The notes: a model not told the origin generated them from the letters alone. A stretch of DNA of 64,000 bases from Deltaproteobacteria bacterium (GCA_016875405.1 VGRJ01000008.1:1-64000); one strand, 5' to 3'. Shown: positions 1 through 9,505, numbered from the stretch's first letter. Numbers and translations: made by a program.

Positions 1-590
1 GGATCGAGGCGGGCATGGCCGCGTTCGCAAGCGAGGGCCTCGACGCCCCGAGCCTCGACTCGATCTGCGAGCGCGCCGGTTACACGCGCGGCGCGTTCTA
101 CGTGCACTTTAAGGACCGGAACGACTTCATCGCGGCGGTGATGGACGGCCTCACCGCCGGCTTCATGGAGTCGATGTTCGGGACGCCCGAGGAGCCGACC
201 GAGATCACCGAGCTCGTCACGCGCTTTGCCCAGGCGGTCACCAGCGGGAAATACCCGCTCCCTGGCGCCGTTCGGCTGCACCACGTCCTCGACGCTTGCT
301 CGCGCGATCCGGAGGTCCGGGCGCGCCGGGCCCAGCTCTACCGCCAGGCGATGGACAACGTCGGAGCCTCGGTGCGCGACGGGCAGCAGCGCGGCCTCGT
401 GCGCCGAGACGTCGAAGCCGGGCAGGTCGGCTCGCTCCTCGTGGCCATCGTCCTCGGGATCGAGGTGCTGACGGAGCTCGAGGTGCCCTTCGGGACGATG
501 AGCGCCGCGGGGACGATCCTCGACCTCGTGCGGCCCGTCGGACAGCCCGAGGGCAGCGACGCGAAGCGGGCCGGTACCCGACGGCGCTAG
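1..590 (+). CDS. TetR/AcrR-family transcriptional regulator (5' end outside window)
   Basis: The reading frame is open to the first base. The first in-frame ATG (base 15) lies inside the TetR DNA-binding domain, so the true start is upstream and only about the first 10-15 residues are missing. The helix-turn-helix is clear: SLDSICERAGYTRGAFYVHF is the usual TetR recognition-helix region, followed by the variable ligand-binding helices to residue 191 counted from base 15. It sits 52 bases before a CpeT/CpcT-like lipoprotein whose promoter carries two copies of a 14-bp dyad. I infer that this regulator binds there and controls that gene. The ligand is unknown. Confidence 0.9.
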   Translation, partial: IEAGMAAFASEGLDAPSLDSICERAGYTRGAFYVHFKDRNDFIAAVMDGLTAGFMESMFGTPEEPTEITELVTRFAQAVTSGKYPLPGAVRLHHVLDACSRDPEVRARRAQLYRQAMDNVGASVRDGQQRGLVRRDVEAGQVGSLLVAIVLGIEVLTELEVPFGTMSAAGTILDLVRPVGQPEGSDAKRAGTRRR

Positions 591-602
591 CGCACCTGGC
601 GC

Positions 603-645
603 TTGACATACGAGACCGTATGCATTTAACCTACGGGTCCGTATG
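603..645 (+). promoter_or_regulatory. Promoter with two TetR-type operator copies
   Basis: A -35 TTGACA (603-608) and a -10 TAACCT (627-632) are 18 bases apart. Two near-identical 14-bp sites follow the pattern TACGrGwCCGTATG, at 609-622 and 632-645. The first extends to the dyad CATACG-AGAC-CGTATG (607-622) and lies between -35 and -10. The second (TACGG-GT-CCGTA, 632-643) covers the predicted transcription start and ends on the ATG of the next gene. The copies are 23 bp apart, about two helical turns, so two dimers could bind the same face. The likely binder is the TetR protein encoded just upstream (inference). Confidence 0.75.
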
Positions 646-1380
646 AACACCCACGTTCCCCCGGTCCGGTCGTCCGCGGCGTTCGCCGTTCTCTTCGCCG
701 TTGGCGCACTCGCGTGCGGCGGCTCCTCCGATGCCGACGGCTCGTCCACCTCGGCGACGAGCGGGTCGGGTGGTGTCGGAGGCGCTGGCGGGGCCGAGCC
801 GCTCCCGACGCCGAGCGCAGCCGACCGCGCCTTCGCGATGCTGACGGGGCGCTTCGACTCGAAGGAGCAGGCCGAGGTCGACCCGGAGTACTACGCGGTG
901 CAGCTCCAGACGTGCGTCGTCGACGCACCGGCGCTCGGCGAGCGGGTGCTGTACGTCGAACAGGCGTTGATGACCAAGCTCGGAGCGCCGTACCGGCAGC
1001 GACTCTACGTAATCTCGCCTGTAGCAGGCTCGACGACTCGCGTGACCAGCGACATTTACGATCTCAAGGCGCCGAAGCAGGCGGTGGGGCTTTGCGACGC
1101 CGAGGCGCTGGCGTCGTTCGAGGCGAGCGATGCGATCAAGCAGGACGGGTGTACGGTGGGGCTCGAGTTCGAAGAGAGCGCGCAGCGCTTCGTCGGCGGC
1201 ACGGATGGCAAGGCGTGCAAGAGCACGCTGAACGGAGCGTCGTACGTTACGAGCGAAGTCGTCCTCGACGAGAACATCGTCGAGAGTTGGGACCGGGGCT
1301 ACGACGAGAGCGATTCGCAGGTGTGGGGGGCCGTCGCGGGTGCATACCGGTTCGTACGTCGGACGCCGCTCGCCCCCTGA
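643..1380 (+). CDS. CpeT/CpcT-family (DUF1001) lipoprotein
   Basis: 245 residues with a signal peptide ending in a lipobox at Cys25 (GALAC), then a Ser/Gly-rich linker (about 26-50). The folded part matches the CpeT/CpcT family: MLTGRFDS near the start, YVEQA then PYRQRLY, a Cys plus GASYVTSEV segment, and SWDRGYDESDSQVWG near the end. In cyanobacteria this family includes lyases that attach bilins to phycobiliproteins. Here it is an exported lipoprotein in what looks like a non-phototroph, so bilin attachment to phycobiliprotein is unlikely and the role is unknown. The start ATG is part of the second operator, and the mRNA leader would be only a few bases. Confidence 0.8.
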   Translation: MNTHVPPVRSSAAFAVLFAVGALACGGSSDADGSSTSATSGSGGVGGAGGAEPLPTPSAADRAFAMLTGRFDSKEQAEVDPEYYAVQLQTCVVDAPALGERVLYVEQALMTKLGAPYRQRLYVISPVAGSTTRVTSDIYDLKAPKQAVGLCDAEALASFEASDAIKQDGCTVGLEFEESAQRFVGGTDGKACKSTLNGASYVTSEVVLDENIVESWDRGYDESDSQVWGAVAGAYRFVRRTPLAP

Positions 1381-1398
1381 GCCGTCAGGCCGACGCGC

Positions 1399-1629
1399 TC
1401 AATCGCTCGAGAGCACCTCGAGCGCTTGCTCGGTGAGCGCGAAGCGAGCGTCGGGCGCGGGCCGGCCCGAGCGGTCCTGACACTCGATGCACGAGGGCGT
1501 GCGCCAGTCGATCGGCAGCCCCTCGCCATCGAGCGCGTAGTGGCACGGCTCGCCGTGAGGGCACGGGTGTGCCGCGATGTTCTGGCCGATCGTGGCCCCG
1601 CAGAGCGCGCACGCGCGGAGCTTGCCCAT
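1399..1629 (-). CDS. Small Cys/His-rich hypothetical protein
   Basis: 76 residues from the ATG at 1629. A longer frame reaches 1848 but would run into the photolyase gene, so I prefer the short form. It begins MGKLRACALCGATIG and has a CxxC pair, a CPHGEPCH cluster and a CIEC pair before a short C-terminal tail. The pairs suggest a small zinc-ribbon-like fold, though I do not recognise a named family. It is divergent from the photolyase gene with 97 bases between the two starts. Function unknown. Confidence 0.6.
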   Translation of the reverse strand: MGKLRACALCGATIGQNIAAHPCPHGEPCHYALDGEGLPIDWRTPSCIECQDRSGRPAPDARFALTEQALEVLSSD

Positions 1630-1726
1630 CGAGGCGGGGTCGTAGCACGAGTCGCGGCCTTGCCACGAGCGACCTTGGAGCGGGCTCACCTTGCGCCTCG
1701 CCGGGCTTGGGCTACCACTCGGGCGG

Positions 1727-3349
1727 ATGAAACGAGCCCCGCGAAGCGCTCCTCGAGGCGCCGTCTCCACGCTGCGACTCATCTTCGGTGACCAGCTCAC
1801 TCGCTCCCTCGCGAGCCTCCGCGACGTGGCGTCGAAGGACGACGTCATCCTCTTCGTCGAGGTGTCGGGGGAGACGCGTCACGTGCCGCATCACCCGCAA
1901 AAGATCGCCTTCATCCTCTCGGCGATGCGGCATTTCTCGGCGGAGCTCGCGAGCGAAGGGCTGCGCGTCGAGCACGTTCGCTGGGACGACCCAGAGAACA
2001 CCGGGAGCTTCGGCGGGGAGCTCGCGCGCGCGGTCGCGCGACATCGCCCGGAGCGGCTCGTCCTCACCGAGCCGAGCGAGTGGCGCGTCGCCGAGATGGT
2101 GCGCACGTGGCAGGCGACGCTCGGGCTCCCGGTTGAGGTCCGCGAAGACGACCGCTTCCTCTCGAGCCACGCCGAGTTCGCTCGCTGGGCCGCGGGCAAG
2201 AAGAGCCTCCGGATGGAGTTCTTCTACCGTGAGATGCGCCGCAAGACCGGGCTTCTCATGGAGGCGGGCGAGCCCGTCGGCGGCGAATGGAACTACGACT
2301 CCGAGAACCGAAAGCGCCTCCCTGCGACCGAGCGCCCGCCGCGGCGCGCGCGCTTCGAGCCGGACGACACGACGCGCGAGGTGCTCGTGCTCGTCGCGCG
2401 TGAGCACTCGGATCACCCCGGCACCCTCGACGGCTTCGGTTGGGCCGTGACCCGCCGCGACGCCCAGCGGGCGCTGGCCCACTTCATCGAGGACTGCCTG
2501 CCGCGGTTTGGGGACTACCAGGACGCGATGAAGAGCGGCGAGCCCTTCCTCTTTCACGCGATCCTGTCGCCCTACCTCAACGTGGGCCTCCTCGGCGCCA
2601 TGGAGTGCTGCCTCGCGGCGGAGGAGGCGTACCGACGTGGCGCCGCGCCGCTCAACGCGGTGGAGGGCTTCATCCGCCAGATCCTCGGGTGGCGCGAGTA
2701 CGTGCGCGGGATCTACTGGCTCGAGATGCCGCGCTACCGCGAGACGAACGCGCTCGCCGCGAAGCGACCGCTGCCGGACTTCTACTGGACGGGTGACACC
2801 GAGCTCCGCTGCCTCCGCGAGTGCGTCGGCGACACGATGCGGAGCGCCTACGCGCACCACATCCAGCGGCTGATGGTGCTCGGCAACTTCGCGCTGCTCG
2901 CAGGGCTCGCGCCCGCCGAGGTCGAGGAGTGGTACCTCGCCGTGTACGCCGACGCCTTCGAGTGGGTCGAGCTCCCGAACGTCCACGGCATGGTGCTCTT
3001 CGCCGACGGTGGGCGGCTCGCGTCCAAGCCCTACGCGGCCTCGGGCGCCTACATCCGACGCATGAGCGATTACTGCGATGGGTGCCGCTACTCGCCCGAC
3101 GTGAAGACCGGACCCGACGCCTGCCCGTTCAACCCGCTCTACTGGAATTTCCTGCTCGAGAACGAGGCCCGTCTCGGCAAGAACCCGCGCCTCGCGATGC
3201 CCTACAAGAACCTCGCGGCGATGAGCGCGGACCGCCGCGCCGAGATCCGCGCCGACGCGCAGCGGTTTCTCGACGCCCTCCCCCACGGCGGCTGGCGAAG
3301 GAAGCTGCCGGTCGTCGAAGGCTCCGTCGATCCCGACGAGCGCGCTTAG
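1727..3349 (+). CDS. Iron-sulfur (6-4) photolyase / FeS-BCP cryptochrome-like protein
   Basis: 540 residues from the ATG at 1727; a TTG at 1691 would add 12 residues. The N-terminus TLRLIFGDQL is typical of the COG3046 group. The FAD region carries AYAHHIQRLM followed by GNFALL. Four cysteines at 362, 450, 453 and 466 match the [4Fe-4S] ligands of Agrobacterium PhrB (350, 438, 441, 454, from memory) at a constant offset of 12. The expected role is light-driven repair of pyrimidine (6-4) photoproducts. A weak TTGCGC (1691-1696) / TACCAC (1713-1718) pair could be its promoter. Its stop codon overlaps that of the convergent lipoprotein gene. Confidence 0.93.
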   Translation: MKRAPRSAPRGAVSTLRLIFGDQLTRSLASLRDVASKDDVILFVEVSGETRHVPHHPQKIAFILSAMRHFSAELASEGLRVEHVRWDDPENTGSFGGELARAVARHRPERLVLTEPSEWRVAEMVRTWQATLGLPVEVREDDRFLSSHAEFARWAAGKKSLRMEFFYREMRRKTGLLMEAGEPVGGEWNYDSENRKRLPATERPPRRARFEPDDTTREVLVLVAREHSDHPGTLDGFGWAVTRRDAQRALAHFIEDCLPRFGDYQDAMKSGEPFLFHAILSPYLNVGLLGAMECCLAAEEAYRRGAAPLNAVEGFIRQILGWREYVRGIYWLEMPRYRETNALAAKRPLPDFYWTGDTELRCLRECVGDTMRSAYAHHIQRLMVLGNFALLAGLAPAEVEEWYLAVYADAFEWVELPNVHGMVLFADGGRLASKPYAASGAYIRRMSDYCDGCRYSPDVKTGPDACPFNPLYWNFLLENEARLGKNPRLAMPYKNLAAMSADRRAEIRADAQRFLDALPHGGWRRKLPVVEGSVDPDERA

Positions 3350-4026
3350 TTGCAGACGTCGTCGCAGCTCGAGTCGGCGCAGGAGAGCAGGGCCTCGAGC
3401 TCGGACACGCCGTCGGGGTGCGCGTCGTAGCACTGCTTGTGGCACGAGAGCGCCTTCGGGCCGCACCCGTCAAAGCACTGCCACAGCGCGAAACAGTCGG
3501 GCTTTCCGAAGCAGGCGTTCGTCTCGGCCGCGCAGTCCTTGAAGGCGCAGCCCGCGCAAGGGGTGTGATCGTTCGAGCCCCACGGACATACGGCGTCGCA
3601 TGTCGTTCCGGCGCAGCCGCTCACGGCGAGCAGCGCTGCGATCCCCTCGGGATGCGTCGTCATGCAGGCCTCGAAGCAGCCGGGCGCGTCCATGCAGTCG
3701 CCCGCGCATGCGAAGAGCGCGAAACACTCAGCGTTCCCTTGGCAATCGCACCAGGTCGACGCACACTCCGTGGCAATGCAGCCGGTGCACGGCTCGTTGA
3801 AGGACGGGCACACGGCCTCGTCGCCGCCCGCGCCCGAGCTCGCCACGACGGTGATGCCGGGGGAGGTTCCGCCGGTGCTGACGGTGCTCGACGTCACGCC
3901 GGACGCCGCCACGACCTCGGCGGGCGCCCCACCGCCCGCGGTCGTGCTCGCGTCCTCGACGAAGACTTCGGAGCACGCGGCGGCAAAGAGCAAGACGACC
4001 AAGCACGAAGCCTCGAGCGACGACAT
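3346..4026 (-). CDS. Lipoprotein with two tandem Cys-rich modules
   Basis: 226 residues from the ATG at 4026. An upstream extension to 4353 would overlap the hydrolase gene in another frame and lacks a signal peptide. The signal peptide ends at Cys18 (FAAAC), then a Ser/Thr/Gly linker runs to about 70. Two homologous modules follow, at 79-147 and 156-225, with 13 and 12 cysteines. Both begin PCxGC, share a CFAL element and an HP(E/D)G segment, and end with a C-D-x-V-C motif. The protein is probably anchored to an outer membrane and disulfide-stabilised. It lies 67 bases after the hydrolase gene and is probably cotranscribed with it. Function unknown. Confidence 0.8.
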   Translation of the reverse strand: MSSLEASCLVVLLFAAACSEVFVEDASTTAGGGAPAEVVAASGVTSSTVSTGGTSPGITVVASSGAGGDEAVCPSFNEPCTGCIATECASTWCDCQGNAECFALFACAGDCMDAPGCFEACMTTHPEGIAALLAVSGCAGTTCDAVCPWGSNDHTPCAGCAFKDCAAETNACFGKPDCFALWQCFDGCGPKALSCHKQCYDAHPDGVSELEALLSCADSSCDDVCN

Positions 4027-4093
4027 CGAAGGATCGTCGCTGCCGTGCGGCACGCTTGTCCACTCGAAAACGAGCGGCCGCCCCGGAGCGCCG

Positions 4094-5776
4094 TCAGCGC
4101 GACGACTCGAGCGTGACGTCGACGCCACCGGGCGGGCTGTTCGCGCGAACGAACGCCGCCAGCGCCTCATGGAAGCCCGACACCTCCGCGCTCGCGGCCG
4201 TGCCGGCGAGCGGATCGATGTGGGTGAGCATCGTGACGTCGAGCACGCGAAAGGCGTTCGGCTCCGAGCGCGGCTTGCCCGCGAGCGGGCGACCGGGGCC
4301 GATCGGCACCGCGTCCACGAGGGCGCGGAGCGCATCGAGTTCCTTGACGTCACCGACGAGGCCCGCGACCGCCGCGAAGATCGGCAGGTTCATCGTGCGC
4401 CCGTGAAGGGCACGCAGCCGGTAGTCGTCGAGCGGCCAGGCGCCCTCTTCGAGGACCAGCGTCGAGGCCGCGGACGCATCGAGCGGCAGGCGCGCGGGGA
4501 AGTACCACTCCGAGAAGTCGAGCCCCGGCCCCTCGTGCCAGGAGCGCGCGAGATCGTCGAGGTCGGTATGCTCCTTCGGCGAGGTCGCGTCGAACTCGAC
4601 CCAGCCGTAGGTCGCGTCCGGGTCGCTCGGGTGAACGAGGGTCGACCCGAAGAGCCCCTTGTACGACGAGATGGCTCCTCCGGTTCCGTTGCCGCACGAC
4701 ACCGCAGCGAACGAGAGGCCGTTCGAGGCGTCGTCGAAGGCGAAGCCCATCGCCGCACGGTTCGTCATCTTCGGGACCGAAGGGAGCGCGAGCAAGGTCT
4801 GGAAGAGCGCGTCGCGAGTCGGGTCCTCGACCACCGCGTCGGGTGCGAGAAGCGCGCGCATCGCCGTGATCGAGGCAGAGGGGTAGACCTTCGTGCCGAG
4901 GAGCGGCAGCGCGACGTAGCGCGTCCCACCCTGGATGGCCGAGAGGCTCGTCGCGCCGAAGCCGCCGGGCCCACCGGCGCCGCCCTCGACGTACTCGTCC
5001 TTGGTGATCGGAGGAGCGGCGGCCCCCTCGGAGCGCGCGACGCCGTCGACGAGGGCGAGCCCAGCGAGCTCGTCGTAGCCAGGAGTCCCGTCGAAATCCC
5101 AGGCCGCGTACTCCTCCGCGATCGTGGCGCCGAGCGAGTGCCCGACGAGGAACACGCGCGCTCGACGGGCCTCCGCGGGGATCGACTCGACGATCGCGCG
5201 GAGGTCACCGACGGTCGTCTCGAGGCCCCACTCGGCGGCGAACGGGAGCGCGCTCTGCGTCACGAAGCCGTCGAAGGTACGCCCTTCGACGGGCTCGCCG
5301 TCGACGTAGTAGCGGAGCGCGAGCTCGGGGTCGCCGCGGACCTCAGCCACGTCGAGGCCGTGATGATCCTCGAGCAGATTCGAGCGACGATCGATCGCCC
5401 AGGCCTCGATCGCGTCACCGGGCGTCGAGGCGCGGACGAGCGCGCGGGCGAGCGGCTCGAAGCTGCCAGCTCCGCCGAGAAAGCCCGGCATCAAGAGGAC
5501 GATGGCGCGGGCGGGCTCGGCCGGCTCGCTTCGGTAGCGGACGACGCGCACGACGTCGTGCTCGTCCGGAGTCGAGGGCTCGTCCTTGCCGCGCAGCACG
5601 ACCACCTCGCGACGCACCGTCACCGCACCCTCCTCGACGATCGCGGAGGCCGGAGGCGGCACGTAGGCTTCCGGACCTGGCGGAGGCTCCTCGCTGCCGC
5701 ACGCGGTGACGAGCGCGGCCGCGACCAGCGCGACACCCTGTGCAAACCCACCAAGCCGCGAGCGACGGTTCACCAT
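4094..5776 (-). CDS. Alpha/beta-hydrolase lipoprotein
   Basis: 560 residues from the ATG at 5776, with a TTG immediately before it as an alternative. A signal peptide with lipobox LVTAC is followed by a Pro-rich spacer. The hydrolase core has VLLMPGFLGG after the first strands (oxyanion side) and the nucleophile elbow GHSLG (serine). This is a lipase/esterase-type secreted enzyme of unknown substrate. It is divergent from the CxxCH lipoprotein across an AT-rich spacer. A TACTAC hexamer (5786-5791, minus strand) lies 9 bases before the start and could be its -10. Confidence 0.8.
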   Translation of the reverse strand: MVNRRSRLGGFAQGVALVAAALVTACGSEEPPPGPEAYVPPPASAIVEEGAVTVRREVVVLRGKDEPSTPDEHDVVRVVRYRSEPAEPARAIVLLMPGFLGGAGSFEPLARALVRASTPGDAIEAWAIDRRSNLLEDHHGLDVAEVRGDPELALRYYVDGEPVEGRTFDGFVTQSALPFAAEWGLETTVGDLRAIVESIPAEARRARVFLVGHSLGATIAEEYAAWDFDGTPGYDELAGLALVDGVARSEGAAAPPITKDEYVEGGAGGPGGFGATSLSAIQGGTRYVALPLLGTKVYPSASITAMRALLAPDAVVEDPTRDALFQTLLALPSVPKMTNRAAMGFAFDDASNGLSFAAVSCGNGTGGAISSYKGLFGSTLVHPSDPDATYGWVEFDATSPKEHTDLDDLARSWHEGPGLDFSEWYFPARLPLDASAASTLVLEEGAWPLDDYRLRALHGRTMNLPIFAAVAGLVGDVKELDALRALVDAVPIGPGRPLAGKPRSEPNAFRVLDVTMLTHIDPLAGTAASAEVSGFHEALAAFVRANSPPGGVDVTLESSR

Positions 5777-5794
5777 CAAGCCGCTGTAGTATTT

Positions 5795-5876
5795 TTCATT
5801 GTCGATTGAAACACGCTCAACAAAATGAGGCTGACCGTTCGTTTCTTGTCGATTGTTTGCATATTGTTTGTATACT
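5795..5876 (+). promoter_or_regulatory. AT-rich divergent promoter region with repeated TTGTCGATTG
   Basis: The decamer TTGTCGATTG occurs at 5799-5808 and 5846-5855. The first copy lies within a partly palindromic block, TTTCATTGTCGATTGAAA (5795-5812, outer arms TTTCA/TGAAA). The second contributes the -35 TTGTCG (5846-5851). The -10 is TATACT (5871-5876), 19 bases later and only 7 bases before the ATG at 5884. The region is far richer in A+T than its surroundings. I infer a regulated promoter with an unknown binder. Confidence 0.5.
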
Positions 5877-5883
5877 GCTCACC

Positions 5884-7344
5884 ATGACTCTTCGGCCAGT
5901 TATGCTTTCCCGCCTCGCTCTGTTCCCTCTGCTCGGCGCAGCCGCGCTGGTCTCCGCCTCGGTGGGCGCCTGCGGTGAGGACGCGAGCAAGGACGGCACG
6001 ACCGGCGGCGAAAGCGGCGCGGGCGGCAACTCGCAGGCCGTCGGCTCGTGCAGCTACACCAACGCGTTCTCGAAGGGCACCGAATGCAAGCTCTACTCGG
6101 GCAGCGCGTGGACCGCGGAGACTGCGAAGGACGACTGCGCAGTTCCGGCTCCGGGCGCCACGGGCACCTTCAGCGACGGAGCGACGTGCGACCTCGCGTC
6201 GACGCTTGGCACCTGCCTCGTCGACCCGGGGGATGGGCTCGCGTACACGCTCGCATTCGAGGGTTCAGACGCCGCCGGCTGCGAGGGCGCGAAGATGGGC
6301 TGCGAGGTCTTCGCGAAGGGAAGCTTCACGCCAAGCGCGATCTGCGGCGGGAGCGCAGGGTCGGGCGGCTCGTCGTCGAGCGGTGGAGGCTTCGGCACCG
6401 ATCCGTTCGTTCAGCCCTACCAGGTCTGCAAAGAGCCGCTCGCGGGCGAGCCCGCCGGCAAGAGCGCCGGGGGTAAGGTCTGCACCTGGACGTTGATCTC
6501 GGGAGCGACCGAGGAGGGTCGCCGCTACGATGACTACGCCTCGTGCGATGACGTGCTCACGCAGCGCCCGTACTACGGCTCGACGCCCGCGGGCTCGACG
6601 GCGGCCAACGATCCGCGCCTCGCGGACTCGAGCTACATGGCCGAGGTCGAGTGGTCCCGCGCGCAGGTGCGCGCGACCGCGTGCATCTGCTGTCACTCGA
6701 GCGAGAGCGCGCCTTCGGGAGCGGCGCAGTGGAACGCCGACGACACGAAGGGGATCTGGCTCGACGGGATCTCGGACTCGGGGATAGCGATCATGGCTGG
6801 CCTCGCAGACTCCTCGGCGTTCGGTACGTTCTCTCCCGCGGAGAACAACGGGTTCGACCGCGCGACGACCGGCGTGCCGACGACCGACGTCGTGCGCATG
6901 CAGAAGCTCTTCCTTGGAGAGTGGAAGCGGCGCGGCTTCACCGACGCCGACGCGAAGAAGCTCGAAGCGTTCGGCGGTCCGCTCGTCGATCAACAGAAAT
7001 ACATCCCGACGGCGTGCAAGAACGGCGAGGGCGTGAGCGGCGGGAAAGTGACCTGGTCGGGCGGTCCCGCGCGCTACGTCTACATCCTCGAGGAGGGCTC
7101 CGCGAACCCCACCGTGCCGCCGAACCTCGATGAGCCCACGGGCACAATCTGGCTCGCCGACGTGCCGACGAAGGGCGCACCGTTCGCCTCGGGGCTCACC
7201 TACGGCGAGCTCACCGGCGACATGAAGCAGCGGCTCCCTGCCTCCGGCAAGCCCGCTGCGCTCACGCCCGGCAAGACCTACTACCTCACGGTGCTTCGCG
7301 ACATCGCGCTCCCGCTCGCTCGCTGCCTCTTCCAGGCGAAGTGA
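5884..7344 (+). CDS. Secreted lipoprotein with a CxxCH motif
   Basis: 486 residues from the ATG at 5884; the frame is open upstream but without a signal peptide. The lipobox is SVGAC with Cys30. Residues 55-155 hold spaced cysteines (56, 68, 85, 102, 111, 133, 140, 154), then a Gly/Ser linker (155-171), then a second domain with CICCH at 267-271. CxxCH could bind one c-type heme, but the extra Cys and the lack of other cytochrome features make this uncertain. I do not recognise the family. It is probably an envelope protein particular to this lineage. Confidence 0.75.
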   Translation: MTLRPVMLSRLALFPLLGAAALVSASVGACGEDASKDGTTGGESGAGGNSQAVGSCSYTNAFSKGTECKLYSGSAWTAETAKDDCAVPAPGATGTFSDGATCDLASTLGTCLVDPGDGLAYTLAFEGSDAAGCEGAKMGCEVFAKGSFTPSAICGGSAGSGGSSSSGGGFGTDPFVQPYQVCKEPLAGEPAGKSAGGKVCTWTLISGATEEGRRYDDYASCDDVLTQRPYYGSTPAGSTAANDPRLADSSYMAEVEWSRAQVRATACICCHSSESAPSGAAQWNADDTKGIWLDGISDSGIAIMAGLADSSAFGTFSPAENNGFDRATTGVPTTDVVRMQKLFLGEWKRRGFTDADAKKLEAFGGPLVDQQKYIPTACKNGEGVSGGKVTWSGGPARYVYILEEGSANPTVPPNLDEPTGTIWLADVPTKGAPFASGLTYGELTGDMKQRLPASGKPAALTPGKTYYLTVLRDIALPLARCLFQAK

Positions 7345-7366
7345 GCCGTTGCTCGTCACCCGTGCA

Positions 7367-7900
7367 TCAGCGCGGCGCGGCGAAGGTGAGCCGGGCTTCA
7401 ACCTCGACCTCGTCGGCGACCTTGAACGCTCCGAACGGCGCCCTCACCTCTCTGCAGCCGAGCTTCGCGAGCGACAGGCGCGCGCGCCCCTCGACCGAGC
7501 GCTCGTCGCTGTCGGTTGGGGCCATGCGGAGCGCGACCGACGTCGTCTCGGCGCCGCGAGACGCCGTGACGGTGAGCCTCGCGAGCCGAAGGTCTCCGCT
7601 CCCCGCAACTCGAAGCTCGCCGCCCGCGAACACCTCGCTCCGAATTCTTCGCTCGATCTCCTGAACGTCGCGCGCCGACAAGACACCCTTGTCGACTGCG
7701 CCGCGTCTCCATACGCCGACGACGCGGACACCCGCGACGGGGAAGGTGAACTCGGCGCGCCAGGCAGGGCCGTCTTCATCGACCCACCCCGACGCACCCG
7801 TCGCCTCGAGCTCGAGGTCGTGAGCGAGCCTCGCGAGCGGCCCTACCGCGCGCGTTCGAACCTTCACCGATGAACGCGCGGTGACGAGGGCCCTTCGCAT
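7367..7900 (-). CDS. YceI-like domain protein
   Basis: 177 residues with no signal peptide. The pattern RAVGPLARLAHDLEL near the start, LTVTASRG in the middle and an FGAFKVADEVEVEARLTF end resemble the YceI lipocalin-like barrel, which binds isoprenoid-type lipids in characterised members. YceI proteins are often periplasmic, whereas this one looks cytoplasmic. An inverted repeat (GCATGCC, 8-base spacer, GGCATGC; 7897-7918) spans its start codon. It is convergent with the CxxCH lipoprotein gene. Confidence 0.65.
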   Translation of the reverse strand: MRRALVTARSSVKVRTRAVGPLARLAHDLELEATGASGWVDEDGPAWRAEFTFPVAGVRVVGVWRRGAVDKGVLSARDVQEIERRIRSEVFAGGELRVAGSGDLRLARLTVTASRGAETTSVALRMAPTDSDERSVEGRARLSLAKLGCREVRAPFGAFKVADEVEVEARLTFAAPR

Positions 7901-7949
7901 GCCCCGAGCATGGCATGCGAGCGGCGCGCCGTCAGCGGAGCCGCACCGG

Positions 7950-9443
<1,494 letters not shown>

Positions 9444-9452
9444 CGTCGACAG

Positions 9453-9499
9453 AGGTTACGCGATGACTCGCGGAGCTGCGAGCGAATCGCTGTTAACCT
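9453..9499. promoter_or_regulatory. Divergent -10 elements, both TAACCT
   Basis: TAACCT on the minus strand (9458-9453) is 9 bases before the DUF362 ATG. TAACCT on the plus strand (9494-9499) is 6 bases before the GTG of the GH57 gene. I see no convincing -35 for either. Both transcripts would have almost no leader. The same hexamer precedes the genes at 643 and 17969. Confidence 0.5.
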
Positions 9500-9505
9500 C
9501 TTGGT

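Noticed and set aside
1712-3466. 584-residue open frame on the minus strand
   Set aside because: Antisense to the photolyase gene, which has all four iron-sulfur cysteines and clear family motifs.
4027-4353. N-terminal extension of the Cys-rich lipoprotein
   Set aside because: The added stretch is Arg/Ser-rich, overlaps the hydrolase gene in another frame and would place the lipobox inside the protein.
3662-5809. 715-residue open frame on the plus strand
   Set aside because: Antisense to the Cys-rich lipoprotein and hydrolase genes, which have signal peptides and catalytic motifs. The plus-strand translation is Arg/Glu-rich with no domain, as expected of an antisense frame in high-GC DNA.
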